The translations under genes were made by a program, and so were the position numbers. 64,000 nucleotides of DNA from Planctomycetota bacterium (GTDB lineage: Bacteria; Planctomycetota; Phycisphaerae; Phycisphaerales; Zrk34), in the NCBI GenBank assembly GCA_016125255.1, contig WGMD01000021.1, forward strand, positions 87,990-151,989, written 5' to 3'. Below, one piece after another: positions 26,239 through 36,171 of this stretch. The notes beneath the pieces are model-generated. The model searched no databases and was not told the DNA's origin. It saw nothing but the letters and a program-made list of their open reading frames with translations. The stretch's first letter is position 1, and each line of letters begins with the position of its first letter.

Positions 26239-29200
26239 ATGAAACAACTCCTGCTTCTGACAGTTGTGACTTGGCTTGCGATCGGGATCGCCCCGGTCCG
26301 CGCCGCGGACATCGACTACGCGCGCGACATCAAGCCGATCTTCGCCGAACATTGCTATCAGTGTCACGGGGTCGACAAGCAGCGTCATTCCCTGCGCGTC
26401 GACAATCGGTCCGCGCTGCTGCGCGGCGGCGACAGCGGGGAGCCGGGCGTGATTCCCGGCGATGCGGACGGCAGTTATCTGATCAAGCGGCTGACCGATC
26501 CGGATTCCGAACATCGCATGCCGTTCGACAAGCCCCCATTGCCCGCGGCGCAGATCGATCTGATCAAACAATGGATCAAGTCGGGGGCGCAGATGCCCGG
26601 CGACGACGGCCCGCTCGACACGACGACGCATCACTGGTCGTTTCAGCCGGTCATTCGCCCGCCTGTGCCGGCGGGAGATGCGGGGGACGCCAATCCGATC
26701 GACGCATTCATCGGCGCCCGTCTGCGCGAAAAGGGATTGAGCTTTTCGCCCGAAGCGGATCGGCGGACGCTGATTCGTCGGCTGTATCTAGTCATGCTGG
26801 GTCTGCCGCCGACGCCGCAACAGATTGATGCGTTCGTCGCCGACACATCGGCGGATGCGTGGGCGAAGCTCGTCGATCAGGTGCTGGCCAGTCCGCACTA
26901 CGGCGAGCGCTGGGCGCAGCACTGGCTCGATGTGGTGCGCTACGCCGACACGCATGGCTTTGAAGTCAATACGCCGCGTGAGGACGCATGGCCGTATCGC
27001 GATTGGGTGATCGCGGCGATCAACAGCGACATGCCCTATGACCAGTTCATGTTCGACCAGGTCGCCGGCGACAGCGTGCGGGCGGACGCGGCGACGGGCA
27101 TGCTCGTCGCGGGCCCGGTCGTGCTGCCCGGTCAGGTCGGACAGGACGAGGCGTCCATCAAGATGGCGCGGCATGATCAGCTTGATGAAATCGTCAAGGG
27201 TGTGAGCGGTACGTTCCTCGGACTCACCATCGGCTGCGCCAAATGCCACAACCACAAATTCGATCCGATCACGCAAGCTGACTACTACAAGATGCAGGCG
27301 ATCTTCTCGGGGGTTCATTTCGGATCGCACCCGATGCGCACGGACGAGGATCCGGATCGCGCCGCCAAGCGAGCGGCGATCGCCGCGCAGATCGAACAAC
27401 TGCAAAAGCGTCTGTCCGCGATGGCGTCCCCCGCGTGCCCCGGCCGCACGATCATGATCGATGACGAAGATATCGGGCGCGTCGAGCTGCTCGCCGAAAA
27501 GGCGGGCAATGGCGTGAACCCCGAAGGCGTGGAGCGGGGATTCGCCGGCGATCCGGGCGGCGTGAATCGCGTGCCGAATCTGAGCGGCGGGCGCTACACG
27601 TGGTTCCAGGGCACGGGCCTGCGCGATGTGATGGCGTATCGGCCGCAGGCGAGCGGGCGGTTCCGGGTGTGGCTCTCGTGGGGCTGCGGGTGGCATACGC
27701 ACTGCGCCGATGCGCGCTACGTGCTCGACACGGACGGCGACCCTTCGACGACCGACGACCAGCGCGTCATCGCCACGGTCGATCAGCGCCTCTTCGCCGA
27801 CGGCTCGGGCCAGCCGGGCTCGACGCCCCTTTGGAGCGGTCTGTACGACGCCGGCGTTCACGAAATGACGCCGACGACGCGCCTGATCCTGCGTCGTGGC
27901 GAGAGCGGCGTGGCGACGACCGCGGACCTGGTCGTCTTTCAGGAAGAACCCGCCGGCGCCGCCGATCCCATCCAGCCGCACCTCCGCCGGCCGGTCGACG
28001 CCGCGCATAACCTCGATCGCTTCGCACCAACGACGACACGCAGCGTCCGATTCGTCGTCGAATCCACCAACAACGGCAATAACCCATGCATCGACGAACT
28101 GGAAGTCTTCGCCGGCGATCGCAATGTCGCGCTGGCTTCGCTTGGCGTCACCGCCACATCGTCAGGCGACTACGACAATGGGACGATGCATCGCCTGTTG
28201 AACATCAATGACGGACTGGGGGGCAACGATCACAGTTGGATTTCCAGCGAAGCCGGCCGCGGCTGGGTCGCGCTGCGGTTTGCCGACCCGGTTACGATCG
28301 ACCGCGTCGCCTGGGCACGCGATCGGGAAGGACGCTTCAACGATCGGCTTGCCGTGAGCTATCACATCGACGTCATGAATGAAGATGGATCATGGCGCAC
28401 CGTGGCGGGTTCGACGGACCGGCTGGCCCCGATGATGGTGCATGCTCCGTTGGATCAATTGGCGCTGAGCGGGCTTGGCGGCGCCAAGCGGGACGAAGCG
28501 GTTCGAGCGATCGGCGAACTGGCGAATCTTCAATCCGAAGCCGCCAAGCTGACTCCGGCACAGCAGACCGTTTATGCCGGCGTCTTCAGCATGCCCGAAA
28601 CGATCCATCGACTCTATCGCGGCGATGCCATGTCGCCGCGCGAGCAGGTCGCGCCCGATACGCCCACGGCGCTGGGCACGCTGGGCATGACGGTCGACGC
28701 GCCCGATGTGGATCGGCGCGTGACGTTCGGCCGCTGGCTGGGGCGGGCGGACAATCCGCTGACGCCGCGCGTGATCGTCAATCGCATCTGGCAGGGTCAG
28801 TTCGGCGCCGGACTGGTGGCCACGCCCAGCGACTTCGGCGGCAACGGAGTCGCGCCGACGCATCCGCAACTGCTCGACTGGCTCGCCGCCGAGCTGATCG
28901 AGCACGGATGGTCGCTCAAGTATCTGCATCGATTGATTCTCACGTCGCGCACCTGGCGGCAGGCGGACCTTGCTGAGCCCAAGGCGATGGTGGTCGATTC
29001 GCACACGCAGCTCTTGTGGCGCTATCCGCCGCACCGGCTCGCCGCCGAACCGATTCGCGACAGCATGCTTGGCGTGTCGGACCTGCTCGATCCGTCGATG
29101 GGCGGGCCGGGGTTCAGCATGTATGAGCCCAATGACAACTACGTTCGCAATTACGAACCGCTTGAGAAATGGGGCCCGGCCGAGTTCCGCCGCATGATCT

Positions 29201-29547
29201 ACGCCGCCAAAGTTCGCATGGAGGTCGTGCCGGTCGTCGGTGCCTTCGACTGCCCCGATGCGGGCCAGAGCCAGCCCAAGCGTGCGCGATCCACAACGCC
29301 CATTCAGGCGCTGAACCTGTTCAATTCGACGTTCACACTGACCGTCGCGGATCATCTGGCGCAGCGGATTCGTCGCGAAGCGGGCGACGATCCCAAGGCG
29401 CAGATCGACTGTGCGTTCCGCATCATGTTCGGACGCAAACCGACCGCCACCGAGCAAAGCGCCGCCGTCGAATTCCTTGATAGTGAGGACCTGGCGGCAT
29501 TGGCGCGCGTACTGCTCAACACCAACGAATTTCTGTTCATCCCGTAA
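26239..29547 (+). CDS. PSCyt1-DUF1549-DUF1553 (PSD1) cytochrome protein with a discoidin-like insert
   Basis: The 1102-residue exported protein (signal peptide 1-22) has one CYQCH haem site (39-43) in a planctomycete cytochrome C domain, then DUF1549 (about 153-360, with [14 protein letters not shown] at about 333) and DUF1553 (about 828-1080, [19 protein letters not shown]). Between them, about residues 588-728, lies an F5/8-type C (discoidin) carbohydrate-binding-like unit ([34 protein letters not shown]). It has no recognised enzyme class; genes of this type often sit beside DUF1501 and sugar-degrading clusters. The start at 26239 (ATG) follows GAGAG. The next gene is DUF1501, 22 bases on. 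Confidence 0.92.
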   Translation: MKQLLLLTVVTWLAIGIAPVRAADIDYARDIKPIFAEHCYQCHGVDKQRHSLRVDNRSALLRGGDSGEPGVIPGDADGSYLIKRLTDPDSEHRMPFDKPPLPAAQIDLIKQWIKSGAQMPGDDGPLDTTTHHWSFQPVIRPPVPAGDAGDANPIDAFIGARLREKGLSFSPEADRRTLIRRLYLVMLGLPPTPQQIDAFVADTSADAWAKLVDQVLASPHYGERWAQHWLDVVRYADTHGFEVNTPREDAWPYRDWVIAAINSDMPYDQFMFDQVAGDSVRADAATGMLVAGPVVLPGQVGQDEASIKMARHDQLDEIVKGVSGTFLGLTIGCAKCHNHKFDPITQADYYKMQAIFSGVHFGSHPMRTDEDPDRAAKRAAIAAQIEQLQKRLSAMASPACPGRTIMIDDEDIGRVELLAEKAGNGVNPEGVERGFAGDPGGVNRVPNLSGGRYTWFQGTGLRDVMAYRPQASGRFRVWLSWGCGWHTHCADARYVLDTDGDPSTTDDQRVIATVDQRLFADGSGQPGSTPLWSGLYDAGVHEMTPTTRLILRRGESGVATTADLVVFQEEPAGAADPIQPHLRRPVDAAHNLDRFAPTTTRSVRFVVESTNNGNNPCIDELEVFAGDRNVALASLGVTATSSGDYDNGTMHRLLNINDGLGGNDHSWISSEAGRGWVALRFADPVTIDRVAWARDREGRFNDRLAVSYHIDVMNEDGSWRTVAGSTDRLAPMMVHAPLDQLALSGLGGAKRDEAVRAIGELANLQSEAAKLTPAQQTVYAGVFSMPETIHRLYRGDAMSPREQVAPDTPTALGTLGMTVDAPDVDRRVTFGRWLGRADNPLTPRVIVNRIWQGQFGAGLVATPSDFGGNGVAPTHPQLLDWLAAELIEHGWSLKYLHRLILTSRTWRQADLAEPKAMVVDSHTQLLWRYPPHRLAAEPIRDSMLGVSDLLDPSMGGPGFSMYEPNDNYVRNYEPLEKWGPAEFRRMIYAAKVRMEVVPVVGAFDCPDAGQSQPKRARSTTPIQALNLFNSTFTLTVADHLAQRIRREAGDDPKAQIDCAFRIMFGRKPTATEQSAAVEFLDSEDLAALARVLLNTNEFLFIP

Positions 29548-29569
29548 TTCATGCGAAAGGAGTCTCCGC

Positions 29570-31045
29570 ATGCACAATCCCGAATCCATCTCCCCCAACG
29601 GTCGCGATCTTCTGAACCGCCGTCAATTCCTCGGCCACACCGGCACGGGCCTCGGCGCGATCGCATTGGCAAGTCTGCTCAACAACGATCGACTGCTCGC
29701 GGCACCAATTGCGCCCGACATCGATCCGAGCCGACCGCAAGCCGCTCGCAAGCCGCACTTCGCGCCGCGCGCACGCAACGTCATCGTGATCTTCTGCTCC
29801 GGGGCGCTGAGCCATATCGACACGTTCGACTACAAACCGACGCTCTATAACTACGATGGCAAGCCGCTGCCCGGCTCCGCCGCGAATTTCAAGACGTTTC
29901 AGGGCGAAAACGGCAACGTGGCGGCGCCGCTCTACAAGTTCCGACCGCGCGGGCGATGCGGCAAAATGACCAGTGACCTGCTGCCCCGCCTCGGCGATCT
30001 CGCCGACGAGTTCTGCTTTATCCATTCGATGACCAGTCGGACCAACACGCATGGCCCCGGCGAAAACTTCATGTCCACAGGCAATGTCCTCGACGGTTTC
30101 CCCTCCATGGGCGCGTGGGTGAACTACGCCCTGGGCTCCGAGGCCGACGACCTGCCTGCTTTCGTGGCGATCCCCGATCCGCGCGGCGTTCCGCAGAGCT
30201 CCGTCAACAACTGGGGCCCCGGGTTTTTGCCGGCCGTGTTTCAGGGCACCCCCTTCAGCGCCAGTCATCCGATCCGTAACCTCAAGGCACCCGTCGCGTC
30301 GGCCCATGACCGCGCCGCTCGTGATCTGCTTGCACGCTTCAATGCCGAACACCTGGAACGCAATCCCAACGACAACGAGCTGGCCGCACGCATCGCCAGC
30401 TACGAACTCGCCGCCAAAATGCAGTTGTCCGTCCCGAAAGTCATGGATATCAGCTCCGAGCCGGCCCATGTGCTTTCGATGTACGGCGCCGATTCGCCCA
30501 GCAATCCCGTCAAGGCCGGGTTCGCCCGCAACTGCATCCTCGCCCGCCGACTCATCGAGCGCGGCGTGCGATTTGTGCAGCTATTCAACGGCGCGTACGC
30601 CATGGGCGAAGGCGTCGGCAACTGGGACGGCCACCGCAAGCTCAAGCCGCAGTACGACATTCATGGCGAAATCCTCGACCAACCCGCCGCCGCGCTCATC
30701 GCCGACCTCAAGCAGCGCGGCCTGCTCGAGGAAACGCTCGTCGTCTTCTGCACCGAGTACGGCCGCATGCCCACCTTCCAGAAAGGCGCCACCGGTCGCG
30801 ACCATAATCCCGACGGATTCACCTGCATGCTCGCCGGCGCCGGCGTCCGCGCCCCGTTCAGCTACGGCGCCACCGACGAGTTCGGCCACAAAGCCGTGCA
30901 GGACGTGGCCTCCGTCTACGCTTACCACGGGACGATTCTCAAACTCCTCGGCCTCGACTTCGATCGCCTCAGCTACTACTACGACGGCTTCGAACGCAAA
31001 CTCACCGACGTCCACGGCCGCGTGATCGAGGACGTCATCGCCTGA
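29570..31045 (+). CDS. DUF1501 Tat-exported protein of cassette A
   Basis: The 491-residue protein has a twin-arginine signal ([20 protein letters not shown], residues 14-33) and then a DUF1501 body with [38 protein letters not shown] and [20 protein letters not shown]. The last two carry residues like those of alkaline-phosphatase-fold enzymes (sulfatases), so DUF1501 may be a metal hydrolase, but no substrate is proven. Tat export implies that it folds with a cofactor in the cytoplasm. A strong AAAGGAG ribosome site precedes the ATG at 29570. It ends cassette A; a tRNA gene lies further on. Confidence 0.92.
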   Translation: MHNPESISPNGRDLLNRRQFLGHTGTGLGAIALASLLNNDRLLAAPIAPDIDPSRPQAARKPHFAPRARNVIVIFCSGALSHIDTFDYKPTLYNYDGKPLPGSAANFKTFQGENGNVAAPLYKFRPRGRCGKMTSDLLPRLGDLADEFCFIHSMTSRTNTHGPGENFMSTGNVLDGFPSMGAWVNYALGSEADDLPAFVAIPDPRGVPQSSVNNWGPGFLPAVFQGTPFSASHPIRNLKAPVASAHDRAARDLLARFNAEHLERNPNDNELAARIASYELAAKMQLSVPKVMDISSEPAHVLSMYGADSPSNPVKAGFARNCILARRLIERGVRFVQLFNGAYAMGEGVGNWDGHRKLKPQYDIHGEILDQPAAALIADLKQRGLLEETLVVFCTEYGRMPTFQKGATGRDHNPDGFTCMLAGAGVRAPFSYGATDEFGHKAVQDVASVYAYHGTILKLLGLDFDRLSYYYDGFERKLTDVHGRVIEDVIA

Positions 31046-31170
31046 ACCCGCCCAACCCGCCTGCCGACAGCGCACGCGCCATGTGACGGCGGCAACACAT
31101 GTTCATCAGACATGTTCCATCCATGCACCCCAGAACCACCCGTAGAAATGTCCAATCACTGTACGTCGAA

Positions 31171-31244
31171 TCGGGGCGGCCGGATTTGAACCGACGACTT
31201 CGTGCACCCAAAGCACGCGCTCTACCAAACTGAGCTACGCCCCG
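31171..31244 (-). tRNA. tRNA-Pro (anticodon TGG)
   Basis: The 74-base minus-strand cloverleaf starts CGGGGCG (acceptor) and ends CGCCCCG plus A73. T8-A9 is followed by the D stem GCTC/GAGC. The anticodon stem GTGC/GCAC closes a 7-base loop TTTGGGT whose centre TGG reads proline codons CCA (and, with wobble, others). The T loop is TTCAAAT. The C1-G72 pair is typical of bacterial tRNA-Pro. The CCA end is not encoded. Confidence 0.95.
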
Positions 31245-31348
31245 CGATGGTGTTACGGTGGATTAGCGTATCGCGGAGTTGAAGGGTGGTCCAGTGGAGC
31301 GGAAAAGCACGCCGCGAGCGGCGTCGCTGAACGGGGGAGGGGGCAGCG

Positions 31349-33058
31349 TTATTCGCTCGGTGCGGGGGCGGGCTGACGCTCGATGTTCAGGGCCTTGTAG
31401 ACTTCGTCGAGCAGGTCGTCGACCTTGAAGGGCTTGTAGAGCACGGCTTCGAGACCCTCCTGCGAAGCGCGGACGATCGCGTGGTTGGGGTCGTATCCGA
31501 AGCCGGTCATGAGGATGACGGGCAGCGTTTCGGAGATGCGCCGGGCGGCAGCGAAGATTTCGTAGCCGTTGCGATGCGGCATGCGGATGTCGGAGATGAT
31601 CAGATCGAGCGGCTGCGTCTCGATCAGGTTCGACGCTTCATGTCCATCGCGACACGTGAACACCTGGCACTCGAACTTCTTGAGCACATCGGTGATCGTG
31701 TTGCGGATGTTCGCTTCGTCGTCGGCGACGAGAATCCGCTTGCCGGCGAGCGGCGAGGCGGCGTCGGCCTTGACGTCCTTGGAGCCGAGCACGGTCTTGG
31801 GGCCCTGCGTCACGTCCTTGACGGCCTGCCGAATGGACTCGACATGATCGATGATCTTATGCAGGCGGTGACGCATGTCGTCGTGGCCGATGTACTCTTC
31901 GATGAGACTTTGCGTTTCGGTGATGATGTCGTTGAGCGGCGCGGACATCTCGCGGACGATGTTCTGAGCCATCCGGTCGGCGAGCGTGTAGCGTTCGACG
32001 ACCATGAGGTCCAGCACGTTGAGGGCGACGGCGATGTACCGGCCGAAGATTTCGGCGAACTGGCGATCGTCTTCGTTGAAAGTGCCCGGCTGCTGGCCCT
32101 CGATGTTGAAGACGCCGATGACCTTGTCGTGCAGGCGCAGCGGGACGGTCAGCGAGCTTTTGGCATGGCCGAGCCCCAGCACGTAGCGCGGGTCTTTTTC
32201 CACGTCATGACAGATGTAGCTGCGGCCGGTGGCGGCGACGTAGCCGGAGATGCCGTTCCCTTCGGGCTGTGCGTAAAGATCGACCTCCAGCGCTTCGGGC
32301 GGCAGGCCCACGCTGATGACCGGCTCGAGCTTGTTGTTCTTCTTATTGAGCAGGCGGATGATGAAGTGATCGAAATGCATCAGATCGCTGGTGTAGCGGA
32401 TGATCTTCTCTTCCAGAAGGCGCAGGCGCTCGGCGACGGTGAGCTTGCTGATGGCTTCAGCTTCGAGGCGGACGAGTTCGCGGCCGGCGGCGTCGATGGC
32501 ATCGATCTTCTGTTGAAGTCGTCGACCCGAAGAGGCGTCCCACACGACCGCGACGACCTGCGTCACATTCCCGCGATCGTCGATGACCGGCGAGACATAT
32601 GCTTCGTAGTATCGATCGGATCCGACCTGGAAACCGAACTTCTTTGACCGCTTGCGGAGTCGATCGGTGGGCTTCATCGGCGTGACCTGCTCGGCGAAGA
32701 TCTGCCGGGCGCTGATGCACGTCTGCTTCACCCGATCATAAACCTCCGGCGGGAAGGCCTGCATGCGATTGTTCGCCCACACGCATTCGCCGTGATCATT
32801 CACCACACAGACGCCTTCACCGATCGTGTTGAGCACGAGCGACGCCTGCTGCTCGACGAGCGCACGCTCGAGCGGCAGGAAGTCGCCGACGTCGGCGAAG
32901 ATCGCATGATACATGGCGCCGGAACGAAGCGATGCCATCGCGGCGTCGACATCGTTGAACGTATCCACATCGAACTGCTGGCGCAACTGGTCCGCCACCT
33001 GATGGCAGCTCGTCAGCTTACCCGCCAGAAACAACACACGCGGACGATAGTCACCCAT
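31349..33058 (-). CDS. PAS-GAF-receiver signalling protein without a kinase domain
   Basis: The 569-residue protein has no membrane segment. It opens with a receiver-like stretch lacking the usual phospho-acceptor layout (about 1-80, RPRVLFLAGKLTSCHQVADQ), then a PAS domain (about 85-200), a GAF domain (about 230-385), a helical hairpin (about 385-440) and a true receiver (about 450-560) with the acid pocket VADDEAN, phospho-Asp in LIISDIRMP and Lys in LYKPF. The helical part VREMSAPLNDIITETQSLIE looks like a histidine-kinase dimerisation helix in which the active His is missing, and no ATPase domain follows. It may be a hub that receives phosphate from another kinase. ATG at 33058 chosen; a longer frame is open to 33409. 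Confidence 0.82.
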   Translation of the reverse strand: MGDYRPRVLFLAGKLTSCHQVADQLRQQFDVDTFNDVDAAMASLRSGAMYHAIFADVGDFLPLERALVEQQASLVLNTIGEGVCVVNDHGECVWANNRMQAFPPEVYDRVKQTCISARQIFAEQVTPMKPTDRLRKRSKKFGFQVGSDRYYEAYVSPVIDDRGNVTQVVAVVWDASSGRRLQQKIDAIDAAGRELVRLEAEAISKLTVAERLRLLEEKIIRYTSDLMHFDHFIIRLLNKKNNKLEPVISVGLPPEALEVDLYAQPEGNGISGYVAATGRSYICHDVEKDPRYVLGLGHAKSSLTVPLRLHDKVIGVFNIEGQQPGTFNEDDRQFAEIFGRYIAVALNVLDLMVVERYTLADRMAQNIVREMSAPLNDIITETQSLIEEYIGHDDMRHRLHKIIDHVESIRQAVKDVTQGPKTVLGSKDVKADAASPLAGKRILVADDEANIRNTITDVLKKFECQVFTCRDGHEASNLIETQPLDLIISDIRMPHRNGYEIFAAARRISETLPVILMTGFGYDPNHAIVRASQEGLEAVLYKPFKVDDLLDEVYKALNIERQPAPAPSE

Positions 33059-33239
33059 GCGGTCGGACTCACCAATGCCGGATTGAGCAATTTCGCAAAC
33101 CTTAGATGCTATCGGCCATCCGTCGATGCTGTCAACGAATTTCGGGTAAACCCTGCCTGTTTTATGCGGCGGGGGGAATGTTGGGGTTTCGCCCCGCATT
33201 GGTCCGATAGAATCTGTAAACGCGAGGTTTACGCCGATC

Positions 33240-34733
33240 ATGACCGTCGAAACATTGCTTGCGAAACTGCCGATCCGGCAGGTCTGTGGCCCCGCCGAGG
33301 TGGCGTTGCGCGGCGTGTCGGACGATTCGCGTTTGATCGAGCCGGGCTTTTTGTTCATCGCACGGACCGGTCGCACCGCCGATGGAGCGCGTTTCATCGA
33401 CAGCGCCATCGAGCGCGGCGCCGTCGCCGTGCTGACGCATCAGCCGGTCACGCTGCCCGGTCACGTTACAGGTCTCGTCGCCGATGACCCGGCGAAGCTC
33501 GGCATCAACATCGCCAACGAACTCTACAACCGCCCCGCCGATCGACTCAAGCTCATCGGCGTCACCGGCACGAACGGCAAGACGACGACGGCGTTCATGA
33601 TCCGCCATCTGCTCGGAGCCGCCGGTCATCGCTGCGGGCTCATCGGCACGATCGAGATCGACGACGGCTCTAAGCCGCGAACGGCTGAATTGACGACGCC
33701 CGGCGCGGTGCAGATGATCGCGCTGCTGGGGGCGATGGTCAACAATGGATGCACGCACGCTGTGATGGAAGTGTCGAGCCACGCGCTGCATCAGGGCCGT
33801 GTGAGTATGCTCCGCTTTGACGCCGCGATCTTCACGAACCTGTCCGGCGACCATCTGGATTACCACGGCTCGATGGACGCCTATGCCGACGCCAAGGCGA
33901 TGCTGTTCGCGTCGCTCGCGCCGACCGCGACCGCGATCATCAACGCCGACGACCCGGCGGGCGAGCGTATGCGGCGCAACTGTCGCGCGAACGTGCTGAC
34001 GTTCGGGTTCAACAGCGGGCGCGACATTCGCGCGACCGTGCTGGCCGCTTCGCCGCGAGGGACGGACTGCGTGTACGACGGGCCGTGGGGCAAGCTGCCG
34101 GTCGCCCTGCCGCTGACGGGTAAACACAATGTCATGAACATGGCTGGCGCTCTCGGCGCGATGCACGCCCTGGGTTTGAACGTATCGCGACTTGCCGACG
34201 CCATCGCCGACTGCGCCATCGTGCCGGGCCGACTGGAGCCGGTGCGTGTCGCGGGCGTGCCGTTCACCGTGTTGGTCGACTACGCACATACGGATGATGC
34301 TTTAGCGAATGTGCTCACCGCACTACGTCCACTGACGCAGGGTCGCCTGCGCGTTCTCTTCGGTTGCGGCGGCGATCGCGATGCGACCAAGCGCCCGCGC
34401 ATGGCGAAGGTCGCCGCTGAGTTCGCTGACGAACTTGTCATCACCTCCGACAACCCCCGCACCGAAAATCCGCTTTCGATCATCGATCAGATTCTCGCGG
34501 GAATTCCTGCCGCTCGGCGTGAGCAAGTCGTCGTCGAACCCGACCGCGCCGCGGCGATCGAAGCGATCATCACCAGCGCCAAGAGCGGCGATGTCGTGCT
34601 GCTGGCGGGCAAAGGTCACGAAGACTATCAGATCATCGGCACCACCAAGCGCCACTTCGACGACCGCGAAGCCGCGCGGGCTGTGCTCGAGAAATTGTTC
34701 ACACGGGCGCCGGGCGTCGGCATGGAGAAGTAG
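33240..34733 (+). CDS. murE: UDP-MurNAc-tripeptide synthetase
   Basis: The 497-residue cytoplasmic ligase adds the third amino acid to UDP-MurNAc-L-Ala-D-Glu during peptidoglycan synthesis. The P-loop is GVTGTNGKTTT (107-117), the carbamylated Lys is in YADAKAMLF (about 219) and the MurE specificity motif is DNPR (404-407), which selects meso-diaminopimelate rather than lysine. A palindromic GTAAAC-GCGAG-GTTTAC (33216-33232) precedes the ATG at 33240. It begins a murE-murF-mraY operon, with one base between the murE stop and the murF start. Its presence argues for a peptidoglycan wall in this lineage. Confidence 0.96.
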   Translation: MTVETLLAKLPIRQVCGPAEVALRGVSDDSRLIEPGFLFIARTGRTADGARFIDSAIERGAVAVLTHQPVTLPGHVTGLVADDPAKLGINIANELYNRPADRLKLIGVTGTNGKTTTAFMIRHLLGAAGHRCGLIGTIEIDDGSKPRTAELTTPGAVQMIALLGAMVNNGCTHAVMEVSSHALHQGRVSMLRFDAAIFTNLSGDHLDYHGSMDAYADAKAMLFASLAPTATAIINADDPAGERMRRNCRANVLTFGFNSGRDIRATVLAASPRGTDCVYDGPWGKLPVALPLTGKHNVMNMAGALGAMHALGLNVSRLADAIADCAIVPGRLEPVRVAGVPFTVLVDYAHTDDALANVLTALRPLTQGRLRVLFGCGGDRDATKRPRMAKVAAEFADELVITSDNPRTENPLSIIDQILAGIPAARREQVVVEPDRAAAIEAIITSAKSGDVVLLAGKGHEDYQIIGTTKRHFDDREAARAVLEKLFTRAPGVGMEK

Positions 34734-34734
34734 G

Positions 34735-36144
34735 ATGTTCTGGTCGCCGCAGAATCTTCAGACAATCACCGCCGGTCGGTTCCTGATCAAGCCCGCCGAC
34801 GGATCGCCCCCCGCCGCGATGACCGGCGTCAGCACCGACAGCCGCGCCCTTCGCCCCGGTCAGGTCTTCGTCGCCCTGCGCGGCGAGAAGTTCGACGGGC
34901 ACGATTACCTCAACATCGCGATCGAATCGGGGACGCCGATGCTGATCGTCGATCGGGCCGAGTCGGCCAATGAGCTGCGCCGCGGGGCGTATCACGTTCT
35001 GCTCGTCGACAACACGACGACCGCGCTGGCGCAGCTCGCCGCCGCGTATCGCAATACGCTCCCCGGTCGGATCATCGCCGTGACGGGCTCCGTCGGCAAA
35101 ACGACGACGAAACAGATGATCGACACCGTGCTGGGCGTGCGTTTCACCGGACGGGCGTCGCCCAAAAGCTTCAACAATCACATCGGCGTTCCCCTGACGC
35201 TCCTCAACGCCGAGCCGACCGATGCGTACATCGTCTGCGAAGTCGGCACGAACGCGCCCGGCGAAATCGGGGCGCTGGCGAAGATCATCCGACCCGACAT
35301 CGCCATCATCACCGCCGTCGGCGTCGCGCATCTGGAGGGCCTTGGCGACCGCGCCGGCGTGCTGCGCGAAAAAGCTTCGCTGCTGAGCCATCTCCGCGAA
35401 GGCGGCCTCGCCATCGTCAACGGCGACGTGCCCGGCCTGACCGACTATCGCAAGGTCGCCCCGTCGATGGTGACCTACGGGCGCGGAACCGATTGCGACA
35501 TGCGCCTCACCGACTACCTCGCCGAGGCGGACAGCTCGTTTTTCGTGCTCAATAATCGCTGGAAATATCACCTGCCGCTATTGGGCGAGCACAATGCGTT
35601 TAACGCGCTGGCGGCGATCGCCGTGGCGCGGCACATGAAGATGACCGAGGATCAGATCGCCGCGGGCTTCGAGCGTGTCACCCCCCCCGCCGGTCGTCTC
35701 GCCACGCAAACCATCGGGCCGATCACGATCATCGACGACTCGTACAACGCCAACCCCGATTCGATGGCCGCCGCGCTGAGCGTGCTCTCGAAGCTCCCGA
35801 CGAGAGGGCGGCGCATCGCTGTGCTCGGCGACATGCTCGAACTGGGCGAAGCGTCGCCGCAGTTTCACCGGGAACTCGGCGAGGACGTCGTCGCCTCCGA
35901 CATCGACCTGGTCATCACGATCGGCCGTATGACCATGTTCACCGCGGAAATCGTCACGAAACAGTGGCCAGGAGATCGCGTGTACGCCGTCCCGACGTGG
36001 ACCGACGCCGCCGGCGAGGCGATCGTCGATCGACTCGCGCCCGGCGACACCGTACTGCTCAAGGCATCGCGCGGCATGGCCGTCGAGCGACTCGTCCCCA
36101 TCATTCGCAAACGCTTCGAAACCAATCACACCGCCGGCGTCTGA
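34735..36144 (+). CDS. murF: UDP-MurNAc-tripeptide:D-Ala-D-Ala ligase
   Basis: The 469-residue ligase adds D-Ala-D-Ala to complete the UDP-MurNAc pentapeptide. The ATP site AVTGSVGKTTTKQMI, the GVSTDSRALRPGQVFVALRG opening and the AIITAVGVAHLEGLG and IDDSYNANPDSM segments are all family marks. The ATG at 34735 is one base beyond the murE stop, so both are likely translated together. The next gene, mraY, starts 27 bases after it, so the product is handed on to the membrane step. Confidence 0.95.
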   Translation: MFWSPQNLQTITAGRFLIKPADGSPPAAMTGVSTDSRALRPGQVFVALRGEKFDGHDYLNIAIESGTPMLIVDRAESANELRRGAYHVLLVDNTTTALAQLAAAYRNTLPGRIIAVTGSVGKTTTKQMIDTVLGVRFTGRASPKSFNNHIGVPLTLLNAEPTDAYIVCEVGTNAPGEIGALAKIIRPDIAIITAVGVAHLEGLGDRAGVLREKASLLSHLREGGLAIVNGDVPGLTDYRKVAPSMVTYGRGTDCDMRLTDYLAEADSSFFVLNNRWKYHLPLLGEHNAFNALAAIAVARHMKMTEDQIAAGFERVTPPAGRLATQTIGPITIIDDSYNANPDSMAAALSVLSKLPTRGRRIAVLGDMLELGEASPQFHRELGEDVVASDIDLVITIGRMTMFTAEIVTKQWPGDRVYAVPTWTDAAGEAIVDRLAPGDTVLLKASRGMAVERLVPIIRKRFETNHTAGV

Positions 36145-36171
36145 CACCGTACGCCCCGGAATCGGAATGCG

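Noticed and set aside
31046..31170. A second RNA gene next to tRNA-Pro
   Set aside because: I could find no second cloverleaf or rRNA-like stretch; only a short ACATG/CATGT hairpin lies there.
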